Assembly: GCA_009843625.1 (NCBI GenBank)
Contig: VYDD01000272.1
Location: 1-5,238 of the forward strand
Direction of reading: 5' to 3'
Length of the DNA stretch: 5,238 nucleotides
Origin: Gammaproteobacteria bacterium
Lineage (GTDB): Bacteria; Gemmatimonadota; Gemmatimonadetes; Longimicrobiales; Gaopeijiaceae
The first letter of the stretch is position 1; every line of letters begins with the position of its first letter. Below the pieces are notes generated by a model. The model was given only the letters and a program-made list of their open reading frames with translations. It was not told the origin of the DNA and did not search any database. Both the position numbers and the translations under genes were made by a program. This document shows positions 1-5,238 of the stretch, piece after piece.

Positions 1-1
1 C

Positions 2-1138
2 ACGGGAACCAACGGCAAGACCACGACCACGCTGCTGGCGCGCCACCTGCTGATGGCCGGCGGGCCGTCCGCCGCGATCGGCACGCTGGGGCTCGTCGAC
101 GCCGACGGCGAGGTACGCCCGCGCACGGCGGGCCTGACCACGCCGGGGCCGGTGCAGCTCTCGGCGTGGATGCGATCGCTCGCGGACTCGGGCGTTCGTC
201 ACGTGGGGCTGGAGGCGTCGTCCCACGCGCTCGACCAGCGCCGCCTCGACGGAGTGCAACTCGACGCCGTCGCGTACACCAACCTCTCCCGCGACCACCT
301 CGACTACCACCACGACATGGATGGCTACCGGGCCGCCAAGGCGCGCGCGGTCGGGCTGGTGGTTCCGGAGGGGACCGTCGTGGTGAACGCGGACGAGCCC
401 GCCTGGGTTCGCCTGGACAGCGGATCGCGGCGCCGTCTCTCCTACGGCGTGGACTCGGACGCCGCACTGACCGCCACCTCTCTCGAACTCGGGCCTGCGG
501 GGACCCGCTTCGAACTGTCGTATGAGGGGAGCGCCGTGCCCGTGTCGATGCCCCTGCTGGGGCGCTTCAACGTGGAGAACGCCCTCGCGGCCGCGGGCAT
601 CGCGCTCGCCGCCGGCCGCCGCGTTGACGAGGTCGTGGACGGACTCGGGAGCGCGCCCGCCGTGCCGGGACGCATGGAACTGGTCGCCAGCCGCCCGTGC
701 CCGGTCGTCATCGACTACGCGCACACCCCGGACGCGCTGGTGTGCCTCCTCGACACCCTGCGGCGCCTCACCGACGGTCGGCTGATCGTTCTCTTCGGGG
801 CGGGGGGGGATCGCGATGCCGCCAAGCGCCCCCTCATGGGCAGAGCGGTGGCGGAGCGGGCCGATGTGGCCATCGTCACCTCGGACAACCCGCGCACCGA
901 GGATCCCGAAGCGATCATCGATGAGGTGGTCGCGGGGATGGCGGGGGCCGAACACGAGCGCGCCTCCGACCGCCGCGCCGCCATCGGGCGGGCGCTCGAC
1001 CTGGCCGCGCCCGGCGATCTGGTGGTCCTCGCGGGCAAGGGGCACGAGACCCGCCAGATCATCGGCAGCGAGACGCTGCCCTTCGACGAGCGCAAGATCG
1101 TGCTCGCTCACCTCGCCGGCGGAGAGGAGGGCGCATGA
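2..1138 (+). CDS. murE: UDP-MurNAc-L-Ala-D-Glu:meso-diaminopimelate ligase MurE (5' partial)
   Basis: Cytoplasmic ATP-dependent Mur ligase that adds the third stem-peptide residue to UDP-MurNAc-L-Ala-D-Glu. The reading frame is open from base 2 and begins inside the P-loop GTNGKTTT (5-28), so the N-terminal UDP-binding domain, roughly 110-120 residues, lies upstream; 378 codons are present. Visible motifs in order: EASSHAL (212-232), NLSRDHLDYH (281-310), the lysine normally carbamylated in KARAV (338-340), FNVENALAA in the central domain, PGRMEL, DYAHTPDAL (713-739), GAGGDRD, DNPR (884-895) and KGHE (1037-1048). From knowledge of the family, DNPR marks enzymes that use meso-diaminopimelate rather than lysine. 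The ATG at base 53 is not the start, because the P-loop lies before it in the same frame. The gene ends in an ATGA overlap with murF, which suggests translational coupling. The family assignment is very secure; the diaminopimelate specificity is a strong inference. Confidence 0.97.
   Translation, partial: TGTNGKTTTTLLARHLLMAGGPSAAIGTLGLVDADGEVRPRTAGLTTPGPVQLSAWMRSLADSGVRHVGLEASSHALDQRRLDGVQLDAVAYTNLSRDHLDYHHDMDGYRAAKARAVGLVVPEGTVVVNADEPAWVRLDSGSRRRLSYGVDSDAALTATSLELGPAGTRFELSYEGSAVPVSMPLLGRFNVENALAAAGIALAAGRRVDEVVDGLGSAPAVPGRMELVASRPCPVVIDYAHTPDALVCLLDTLRRLTDGRLIVLFGAGGDRDAAKRPLMGRAVAERADVAIVTSDNPRTEDPEAIIDEVVAGMAGAEHERASDRRAAIGRALDLAAPGDLVVLAGKGHETRQIIGSETLPFDERKIVLAHLAGGEEGA
1121..1131 (+). 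promoter_or_regulatory. Ribosome binding site for murF
   Basis: A purine run GGAGAGGAGGG near the end of murE contains a near-perfect Shine-Dalgarno core (AGGAGG, 1125-1130) four bases before the murF ATG at 1135. It fixes the murF start at the ATG that overlaps the murE stop codon. Confidence 0.8.
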
Positions 1139-2544
1139 CCACGTTTCGCTGGACGCACCGGCGCGTGCAGGCGGCGCTTTCCCTGCGGGATGCCCCCGCG
1201 TTTGCCGGCAGCGGGTTCGCGGGCGTTTCCACCGACACGCGCACCCTGGCCGGGGGTGAACTCTTCGTGGCCATTGCGGGAGAGAACTTCGACGGACACG
1301 ACTTCGTGTCCGACGCGGTTGCCTCGGGAGCGGCGGGGGTGGTGGTCTCGCGGGCGGTCGCCATCGAGGCCTCCGTGCCGGTGTACCGTGTGCCCGACAC
1401 CCTGGCCGCGCTCGGACACCTGGCCCGCTATCGCCGCCGCCGCCACGCGGCCCAGGTCGTGGCCATCACCGGATCCTCGGGCAAGACGACGACCAAGGAG
1501 TTCCTCCGGGGAACTCTGCAGCGTAGCTACCGGGTGCACGCCAATCCCGGCAACCTCAACAACCGCATCGGGCTGCCCCTGACGATTCTGGGCGCCCCGG
1601 ACGCGGCCGAGGTGCTGGTGCTTGAGATGGGCACCAACGAGCCGGGCGAAATCGCGGCCCTGACCACGGTCGCGGAGCCCGACATCGCGGCGGTCACCAC
1701 CGTCTCGGACGCGCATCTTGAAAAACTGGGCTCGCTGGAGGGGGTGTTTCAGGAGAAGCTGGCGCTGGTCGCCGGGTTGAACGGACGCGGTGCGGTGGTG
1801 GTGGGCGACCAGCCGCCGGCTCTCCCCCAACGGGCTCGCGAGCTTCACCCCAACGTACGGGTCGCCGGCTGGTCCGACGCCGCCGACGCCAACCTGCGGC
1901 CCCGGATTCCGCACCCGGATTCCCATGGGCGCTACTTCTTCGACTGGCGCAACCAGCGCGTCCACCTCCAGGTGCCGGGACGGCACGCGGTCTACGACGC
2001 CCTCATCGCGCTTGCCATCTCCGACCTCCTGCAGACGCCGCATGGGCCGGCGGTGCGCGGGCTCGAGCAGTACAGGCCGCAGGGCATGCGCGGCGAGCAA
2101 CTGCATGCGGGAGACCTCACCCTTCTGCTGGACTGTTACAACGCGAACCCGCAGAGCGTCCGCGCCTCCCTCGACCTGCTCGGGCTGATTCCGTCGGCGG
2201 GCCGCAGGGTGGCGGTGCTGGGGAGCATGCTCGAGCTGGGCGACCGGAGCGCGGCGCTGCACGACGAACTGCTGGGCGAAGCCCTGTCCCGGGCGGTGGA
2301 CGTCGTGCTGGCGCTGGGCGAGTTCGCCGCGGCCGCCGAACGCCTGCGCAAGACCGGGCGGCAGGGCAGTGAACCGGCGCTGCTCGCCAGCGCGGACGCG
2401 GCGGAGGGATACGCGCTGCTCCGCGGATTCCTGGAGGGCAACGAGCTGATCCTGCTCAAGGGATCCCGCGGCGTTGCGCTGGAGCGTCTGGTCCCGCTCA
2501 TCGAAGCCGACTTCGGGCCGGCGGTCCGGAACGGGGCGAGGTGA
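1135..2544 (+). CDS. murF: UDP-MurNAc-tripeptide:D-alanyl-D-alanine ligase MurF
   Basis: Cytoplasmic ATP-dependent ligase that adds D-Ala-D-Ala to UDP-MurNAc-tripeptide, completing the pentapeptide that MraY uses. At 469 residues it is slightly longer than E. coli MurF (about 452). The N-terminal UDP-precursor domain shows STDTR (32-36), GGELFVAI and DGHDF (53-57). The central ATPase domain has the MurF-type P-loop GSSGKTTTKE (113-122), GNLNNRIGLPL, EMG with Glu164, His194 in the DAHLEKLGS stretch, and Lys208 as the probable carbamylated lysine. The C-terminal domain begins near Arg319 and carries DCYNANP (333-339), LGSMLELG and KGSRG (442-446). One oddity: the segment usually read as HNxxNAL is HAVYDAL here, so Asp288 sits where Mur ligases normally keep an invariant Asn. 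All other invariant positions are intact, so the enzyme is probably active. The start is set by the strong ribosome binding site and the ATGA overlap with murE. Confidence 0.97.
   Translation: MTTFRWTHRRVQAALSLRDAPAFAGSGFAGVSTDTRTLAGGELFVAIAGENFDGHDFVSDAVASGAAGVVVSRAVAIEASVPVYRVPDTLAALGHLARYRRRRHAAQVVAITGSSGKTTTKEFLRGTLQRSYRVHANPGNLNNRIGLPLTILGAPDAAEVLVLEMGTNEPGEIAALTTVAEPDIAAVTTVSDAHLEKLGSLEGVFQEKLALVAGLNGRGAVVVGDQPPALPQRARELHPNVRVAGWSDAADANLRPRIPHPDSHGRYFFDWRNQRVHLQVPGRHAVYDALIALAISDLLQTPHGPAVRGLEQYRPQGMRGEQLHAGDLTLLLDCYNANPQSVRASLDLLGLIPSAGRRVAVLGSMLELGDRSAALHDELLGEALSRAVDVVLALGEFAAAAERLRKTGRQGSEPALLASADAAEGYALLRGFLEGNELILLKGSRGVALERLVPLIEADFGPAVRNGAR
2538..2544 (+). promoter_or_regulatory. 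Ribosome binding site for mraY, overlapping the murF stop
   Basis: GAGGTGA is an exact match to part of the extended Shine-Dalgarno consensus and lies three bases before the mraY ATG at 2548. Its last three bases are the murF stop codon, so ribosomes finishing murF would sit on the mraY initiation site. This fits translational coupling. Confidence 0.7.
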
Positions 2545-2547
2545 ACC

Positions 2548-3654
2548 ATGCTGTATCATCTCCTGCCCCGGTTCACCGACGTGCACATCGTCTTCAACCT
2601 GTTCACGTACATCACCTTCCGCACCGCCGGAGCGGTGGTGACGGCGCTCGTGCTCAGCTTCCTGCTGGGGCCGGGCATGATTCGCTGGCTGACCCGGCTG
2701 CGCTTTGGTCAGGTCGTGCGCGAAACCGGTCCGGAGACGCATCTGAAGAAGGCCGGCACGCCGACCATGGGCGGGACGCTGATCATCGCCGCCGCGACCG
2801 TCTCCACGCTGCTGTGGGCCGAACTCGACAACGTCGCGATCCTGGTCGTCCTCGCGACCTTCCTCTGGACCGGCGCCATCGGGTTCCTCGACGACTATCT
2901 GAAGGTCGTCAAGAAGACGAGCGCGGGGCTGGCGGGGCGCTACAAGATGATCGGGCAATGGGCGCTTGGGCTGGCCCTGGGGCTGTTCCTGCTGTTCTAC
3001 CCGGTGTGGCCCGTCCCGGCGACCTGGACGGGTGTCCCGTTCTTCGCGGAGATGGTGGCGGTCTTCTTCCCGCCGGTCTACGTGCTGTTCGTGGCCACGG
3101 TGGTCTCCGGGACCTCGAACGCGGTCAACCTGACGGACGGGCTCGACGGCCTGGCCGCGGGGCTGTGCGGAATCGCGGCCGCGACCTTCGGCATCTTCGC
3201 CTACCTCATCGGGCGCGTGGACACCTCCGCCTACCTGGGCGTCCTCTACCTGCCCGGGGTGGGGGAGCTGACGGTGTTCGCCGGCGCCCTGGCCGGAGCG
3301 GCGATCGGATTCCTCTGGTTTAACGCGCATCCCGCGCAGGTGATCATGGGAGATACGGGTTCCCTGTCGCTGGGAGGCGCTATCGGCGTCATGGCCATCC
3401 TCCTCAAGTCCGAGTTCCTGCTGGTCATCGTAGGAGGGGTTTTCGTGGCGGAGGCGCTCTCGGTCATCGCCCAGGTGGGGTACTTCAAGTTCACGGCGCG
3501 GCGTTACGGCGAGGGGCGGAGGATCTTTCTCATGGCCCCCATTCACCACCACTTCGAGAAGCTCGGATGGCCGGAAAGCAAGGTCGTCACGCGCTTCTGG
3601 ATCGTCGGCGTGCTCTGCGCGATGGTCGCCCTGAGCACCCTCAAGATTCGATAG
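2548..3654 (+). CDS. mraY: Phospho-N-acetylmuramoyl-pentapeptide transferase MraY
   Basis: Polytopic inner-membrane enzyme that transfers phospho-MurNAc-pentapeptide from UDP to undecaprenyl phosphate, forming lipid I and UMP. Its 368 residues are close to the usual 360. Hydrophobic stretches fit the family's ten membrane helices, for example near residues 23-45, 95-113, 135-152, 169-188 and 345-366. Signatures seen: the N-terminal cytoplasmic loop KKAGTPTMGG, the Asp115-Asp116 pair in DDYLK at the same numbering as the E. coli catalytic pair, NAVNLTDGLDGLA (191-203), MGDTGSLSLGG with Asp269 (matching the third essential Asp of the family), and PIHHHFEKLGWPE with the three-His motif at 333-335. 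The start lies three bases after murF with a good ribosome binding site. The gene ends with TAG, followed by the only real gap in the window. Substrate supply from MurF and MurD next door agrees with the role. Confidence 0.98.
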   Translation: MLYHLLPRFTDVHIVFNLFTYITFRTAGAVVTALVLSFLLGPGMIRWLTRLRFGQVVRETGPETHLKKAGTPTMGGTLIIAAATVSTLLWAELDNVAILVVLATFLWTGAIGFLDDYLKVVKKTSAGLAGRYKMIGQWALGLALGLFLLFYPVWPVPATWTGVPFFAEMVAVFFPPVYVLFVATVVSGTSNAVNLTDGLDGLAAGLCGIAAATFGIFAYLIGRVDTSAYLGVLYLPGVGELTVFAGALAGAAIGFLWFNAHPAQVIMGDTGSLSLGGAIGVMAILLKSEFLLVIVGGVFVAEALSVIAQVGYFKFTARRYGEGRRIFLMAPIHHHFEKLGWPESKVVTRFWIVGVLCAMVALSTLKIR

Positions 3655-3712
3655 ATGGCGATGGACTTCAGGCAGATTACGCATATTACGCATTCCGGCA
3701 CGGCGGAATCTC
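3655..3712 (+). other. mraY-murD intergenic gap
   Basis: This 58-base stretch is the only non-coding space between genes here; the other junctions are overlapping, abutting or three bases apart. It is about 53% GC by count (31 of 58), clearly lower than the roughly 70% around it. It contains a tandem 9-bp duplication and, at 3702-3707, a weak GGCGGA ribosome binding site five bases before the murD ATG. Although an ATG directly follows the mraY stop, its frame runs into murD out of phase and looks non-coding. I see no convincing promoter or terminator. Confidence 0.75.
3676..3693 (+). repeat. Perfect 9-bp tandem duplication
   Basis: The unit ATTACGCAT occurs twice back to back (3676-3684 and 3685-3693) between mraY and murD. 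The unit is AT-rich compared with its surroundings. It is a direct repeat, not a palindrome, so hairpin formation is not expected from it. Its function is unknown: it could be a slippage product in neutral spacer or a binding site for a regulator. Confidence 0.85.
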
Positions 3713-5107
3713 ATGGCGGCACTGAGCGGACAGCGCATCGCGATCGTGGGCCTCGGGGCGAGCGGCCGGGCCGCCGCCCGGCTGGCGCTCCGGCACGGCG
3801 CGGAGGTGCGCGTGTCGGACGACGGCGACACGCCCGCGTTGCGCGCGTACGCGAGGGAACTGGAGGCCATGGGCGCGCGCGTGCGGCTCGGCGGCCACGA
3901 TCCGGTCCGCATCGCGGCAAGCCGCCTGGTCGTGGCCAGCCCGGGCATCCCGCCCGGAGCGCCGGTGCTGTCCTCGCTCGCGGCGGCGGGCAAGCGCTGG
4001 GTTTCCGAGCCCGAGTTCGCGTTTCGCTTCTTCCGCAGCTCGCTCATCGCCGTGACCGGCACCAACGGCAAGACCACTACCTCCGCGCTGGCGGCCCGCA
4101 TGCTTGAGGCGGCGGGGATGTCGGTCGGCCTGGGGGGCAACATCGGCGGCGGCCTGGGTCCGCCCGCTTCGGAGCTGGCGCTGCGCGATCCGGCGCCCGA
4201 ATGGCTGGTGGTAGAGACGAGCTCGTACCAGCTTGGCGCCGTGTCCCGGTTCCGCCCGGACATCGGCGTGGTCACCAACCTGGCGCCCGACCACCTGGAC
4301 CGCTATCCGAGCCGGGCCGCCTACTACGCCGACAAGGCCCGCCTGTTCGCCAACGCGCGCGCGGACAGCCGGTGGGTGCTCGGGAGCGGCGTGCCGGCCG
4401 CTCTGCCCCTGGACGAAGAGGTGCCGGGTGCGCGCTACCTCTTCGACGCGGAGGAGTCCGCCGGGCAGCGGTCGCGCGGCCCGGACGGCGAGCTGGCCGC
4501 GTACGCGCGCGACGGATGGCTGATGTTCGCGTCGGGGGGAGGAGAGGAGCGGGTAATGCCCGTGGCGGATGTGGCCCTGGCCGGCCGGGCGGGGCTCGCC
4601 AACACCATGGCGGCCGGGCTGGCGGGCCGCCTGGCGGGCGCCGGGACGGAAGCAATCGCCCGGGCGGCGCGGGACTTCCGCCCGCTGCCCCACCGGCTGG
4701 AGCGGGTGGTCGAGCGCGACGGCGTCCTCTGGGTGAACGACTCGAAGGCGACCAACGTGGCCGCGGCCGCAGGCGCGGTCCGGAGCTTCGACCGGCCGAT
4801 CGTGCTGCTGGCCGGCGGCCAGGACAAGGGAGAGGATCTCGCACCGTTCGCCGACGCCATGCGCGGCCGGGTCCGCCGCGTGATCGTGTACGGCGATGCC
4901 CGCTTCCGCCTCGAGGAGGCGCTGGCGGGGGCCGCGTCCCTGGTTCGCGTGGACACCGACTTCGACGCGGCAGTGCATGCGGCCGAGCGATGGGCCCGGC
5001 CCGGCGATATCCTGCTCCTCTCCCCCGCCTGCGCGAGCTTCGACCAGTTTTCCGACTACGAAGCGCGGGGCCGCCGGTTCGCCGCGCTCGCGCGAGGGGA
5101 GGCATGA
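3713..5107 (+). CDS. murD: UDP-MurNAc-L-alanine:D-glutamate ligase MurD
   Basis: Cytoplasmic ATP-dependent ligase that adds D-glutamate to UDP-MurNAc-L-Ala, the second stem-peptide residue. It has 464 residues, somewhat longer than E. coli MurD (about 438). The N-terminal Rossmann-like UDP-binding domain starts with IVGLGASGRAA (11-21) and contains VASPGIPPGAPVL. The central domain has the P-loop GTNGKTTT (116-123), GGNIG with Asn143, ETSSYQL (168-174), NLAPDHLDRY (189-198) and Lys208, the expected carbamylated lysine. The C-terminal domain has HRLE (327-330), NDSKATN (342-348), LLAGGQDKG and SPACASFDQF (437-446). The usual HNxxN segment reads AGLAN: the invariant last Asn is kept, while the preceding His-Asn is replaced. 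ATG 3713 is chosen because no ATG, GTG or TTG lies upstream in frame within the gap, and the protein begins at the usual distance before the glycine-rich motif. Its ribosome binding site is weak. Confidence 0.97.
   Translation: MAALSGQRIAIVGLGASGRAAARLALRHGAEVRVSDDGDTPALRAYARELEAMGARVRLGGHDPVRIAASRLVVASPGIPPGAPVLSSLAAAGKRWVSEPEFAFRFFRSSLIAVTGTNGKTTTSALAARMLEAAGMSVGLGGNIGGGLGPPASELALRDPAPEWLVVETSSYQLGAVSRFRPDIGVVTNLAPDHLDRYPSRAAYYADKARLFANARADSRWVLGSGVPAALPLDEEVPGARYLFDAEESAGQRSRGPDGELAAYARDGWLMFASGGGEERVMPVADVALAGRAGLANTMAAGLAGRLAGAGTEAIARAARDFRPLPHRLERVVERDGVLWVNDSKATNVAAAAGAVRSFDRPIVLLAGGQDKGEDLAPFADAMRGRVRRVIVYGDARFRLEEALAGAASLVRVDTDFDAAVHAAERWARPGDILLLSPACASFDQFSDYEARGRRFAALARGEA
5094..5102 (+). 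promoter_or_regulatory. Ribosome binding site for ftsW
   Basis: GAGGGGAGG near the end of murD lies five bases before the GTG at 5108, a good spacing. It is only one base from the overlapping ATG at 5104, so it supports the GTG as the ftsW start. Confidence 0.7.
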
Positions 5108-5238
5108 GTGCCCGCCACGGCCGCCCCCGCCTACTCCGCGTCCGGCGTGCACGACGCCCGGCCGCTCGCGGCCGCGCGTTTCGGCGGCGGGTGGGAAGGC
5201 GCGGCCGTCATGACGCTGACGCTGCTCCTGCTCTCGTT
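5108..5238 (+). CDS. ftsW: Cell division protein FtsW, septal SEDS glycosyltransferase (3' partial)
   Basis: FtsW is a polytopic membrane protein of the SEDS family that polymerises lipid II into glycan strands at the division septum with its partner class B penicillin-binding protein. Only the first 43 codons are present. They give a hydrophilic to neutral cytoplasmic tail of about 28 residues, then Trp29-Glu30 and the start of a hydrophobic helix (AAVMTLTLLLLS, 32-43), a layout typical of FtsW N-termini. The fragment carries none of the catalytic SEDS residues. The assignment therefore leans on the dcw gene order, in which ftsW normally follows murD, plus this N-terminal pattern. The GTG start directly abuts the murD TGA and has a well-placed ribosome binding site. 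The alternative ATG at 5104 opens a frame with an Arg-rich, non-membrane product and is rejected. Confidence 0.82.
   Translation, partial: MPATAAPAYSASGVHDARPLAAARFGGGWEGAAVMTLTLLLLS

Noticed and set aside
8..24. 17-bp identity between murE (8-24) and murD (4061-4077), possible direct repeat
   Set aside because: Both copies encode the TNGKT part of the homologous Mur ligase P-loops. Shared ancestry and codon bias explain the identity.
53..55. ATG at 53 as the murE start
   Set aside because: The frame is open upstream to the window edge and the essential P-loop GTNGKTTT lies before this ATG, so it is an internal Met of a truncated gene.
3655..3712. Possible sigma-70 promoter in the mraY-murD spacer
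   Set aside because: The AT-rich core offers loose -10-like strings, but I could not pair any with a credible -35 element at proper spacing, so I do not call it.
3655..4107. ATG directly after the mraY stop opening a 150-codon + strand frame
   Set aside because: It lacks its own good ribosome binding site, and most of it overlaps murD out of phase, giving an Arg- and Gly-rich product. MurD in the neighbouring frame has all family motifs.
1108..4278. Very long open frame on the - strand (1056 codons) antisense to murF, mraY and the start of murD
   Set aside because: Its product is low-complexity, rich in Arg, His, Gln and Gly, with no recognisable domain. It runs across three well-supported + strand genes. 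G/C-ending codons on one strand rarely create stops in one antisense frame, so long shadow frames are expected in DNA this GC-rich.
5104..5106. ATG overlapping the murD stop (ATGA) as the start of the next gene
   Set aside because: Its frame gives an Arg-rich peptide with no membrane helix, and the Shine-Dalgarno is only one base away. The GTG at 5108 gives the expected FtsW N-terminus with proper spacing.
3686..5152. Open frame on the - strand (488 codons) antisense to murD
   Set aside because: It is the same high-GC shadow effect: Arg- and Gly-rich, with no motifs, and opposite a gene whose motifs are all intact.

Overview
The window is a stretch of a bacterial division and cell wall (dcw) gene cluster. 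All genes lie on the + strand, in the order murE (5' end missing), murF, mraY, murD, ftsW (3' end missing). This is the classic dcw order. Each assignment rests on family signature motifs read directly in the translations.

Layout. Bases 2-1138 hold the C-terminal three quarters of MurE, entered at its ATP-binding P-loop. Bases 1135-2544 hold a complete MurF, whose start overlaps the murE stop (ATGA). Bases 2548-3654 hold a complete MraY, three bases after murF, with a Shine-Dalgarno that includes the murF stop codon. A 58-base gap (3655-3712) follows. It is less GC-rich than its surroundings and carries a perfect 9-bp tandem duplication. Bases 3713-5107 hold a complete MurD. A GTG directly after the murD stop (5108) opens ftsW, of which only 43 codons are present.

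How the genes work together. MurD adds D-Glu, MurE adds the diamino acid and MurF adds D-Ala-D-Ala to the UDP-MurNAc peptide in the cytoplasm. MraY then moves phospho-MurNAc-pentapeptide onto undecaprenyl phosphate at the membrane to make lipid I. FtsW is the septal SEDS glycan polymerase that acts after lipid II has formed. The tight or overlapping junctions point to one co-transcribed, largely translationally coupled operon. No promoter or terminator is visible inside the window.

Organism. The DNA is very GC-rich (about 70% by eye) with strong G/C third-position bias. The DNPR motif in MurE points to meso-diaminopimelate peptidoglycan. A high-GC Gram-negative-type lineage fits. The style of the MraY and FtsW N-termini reminded me of Gemmatimonadota, but that is a weak impression from memory.

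This is core housekeeping DNA, and I found no new biological system in it. The points most worth a second look are an Asp at the usually invariant Asn of the MurF central domain, the mraY-murD gap with its tandem repeat and weak ribosome binding site, and a strong internal Shine-Dalgarno-like sequence before an in-frame ATG in murD.
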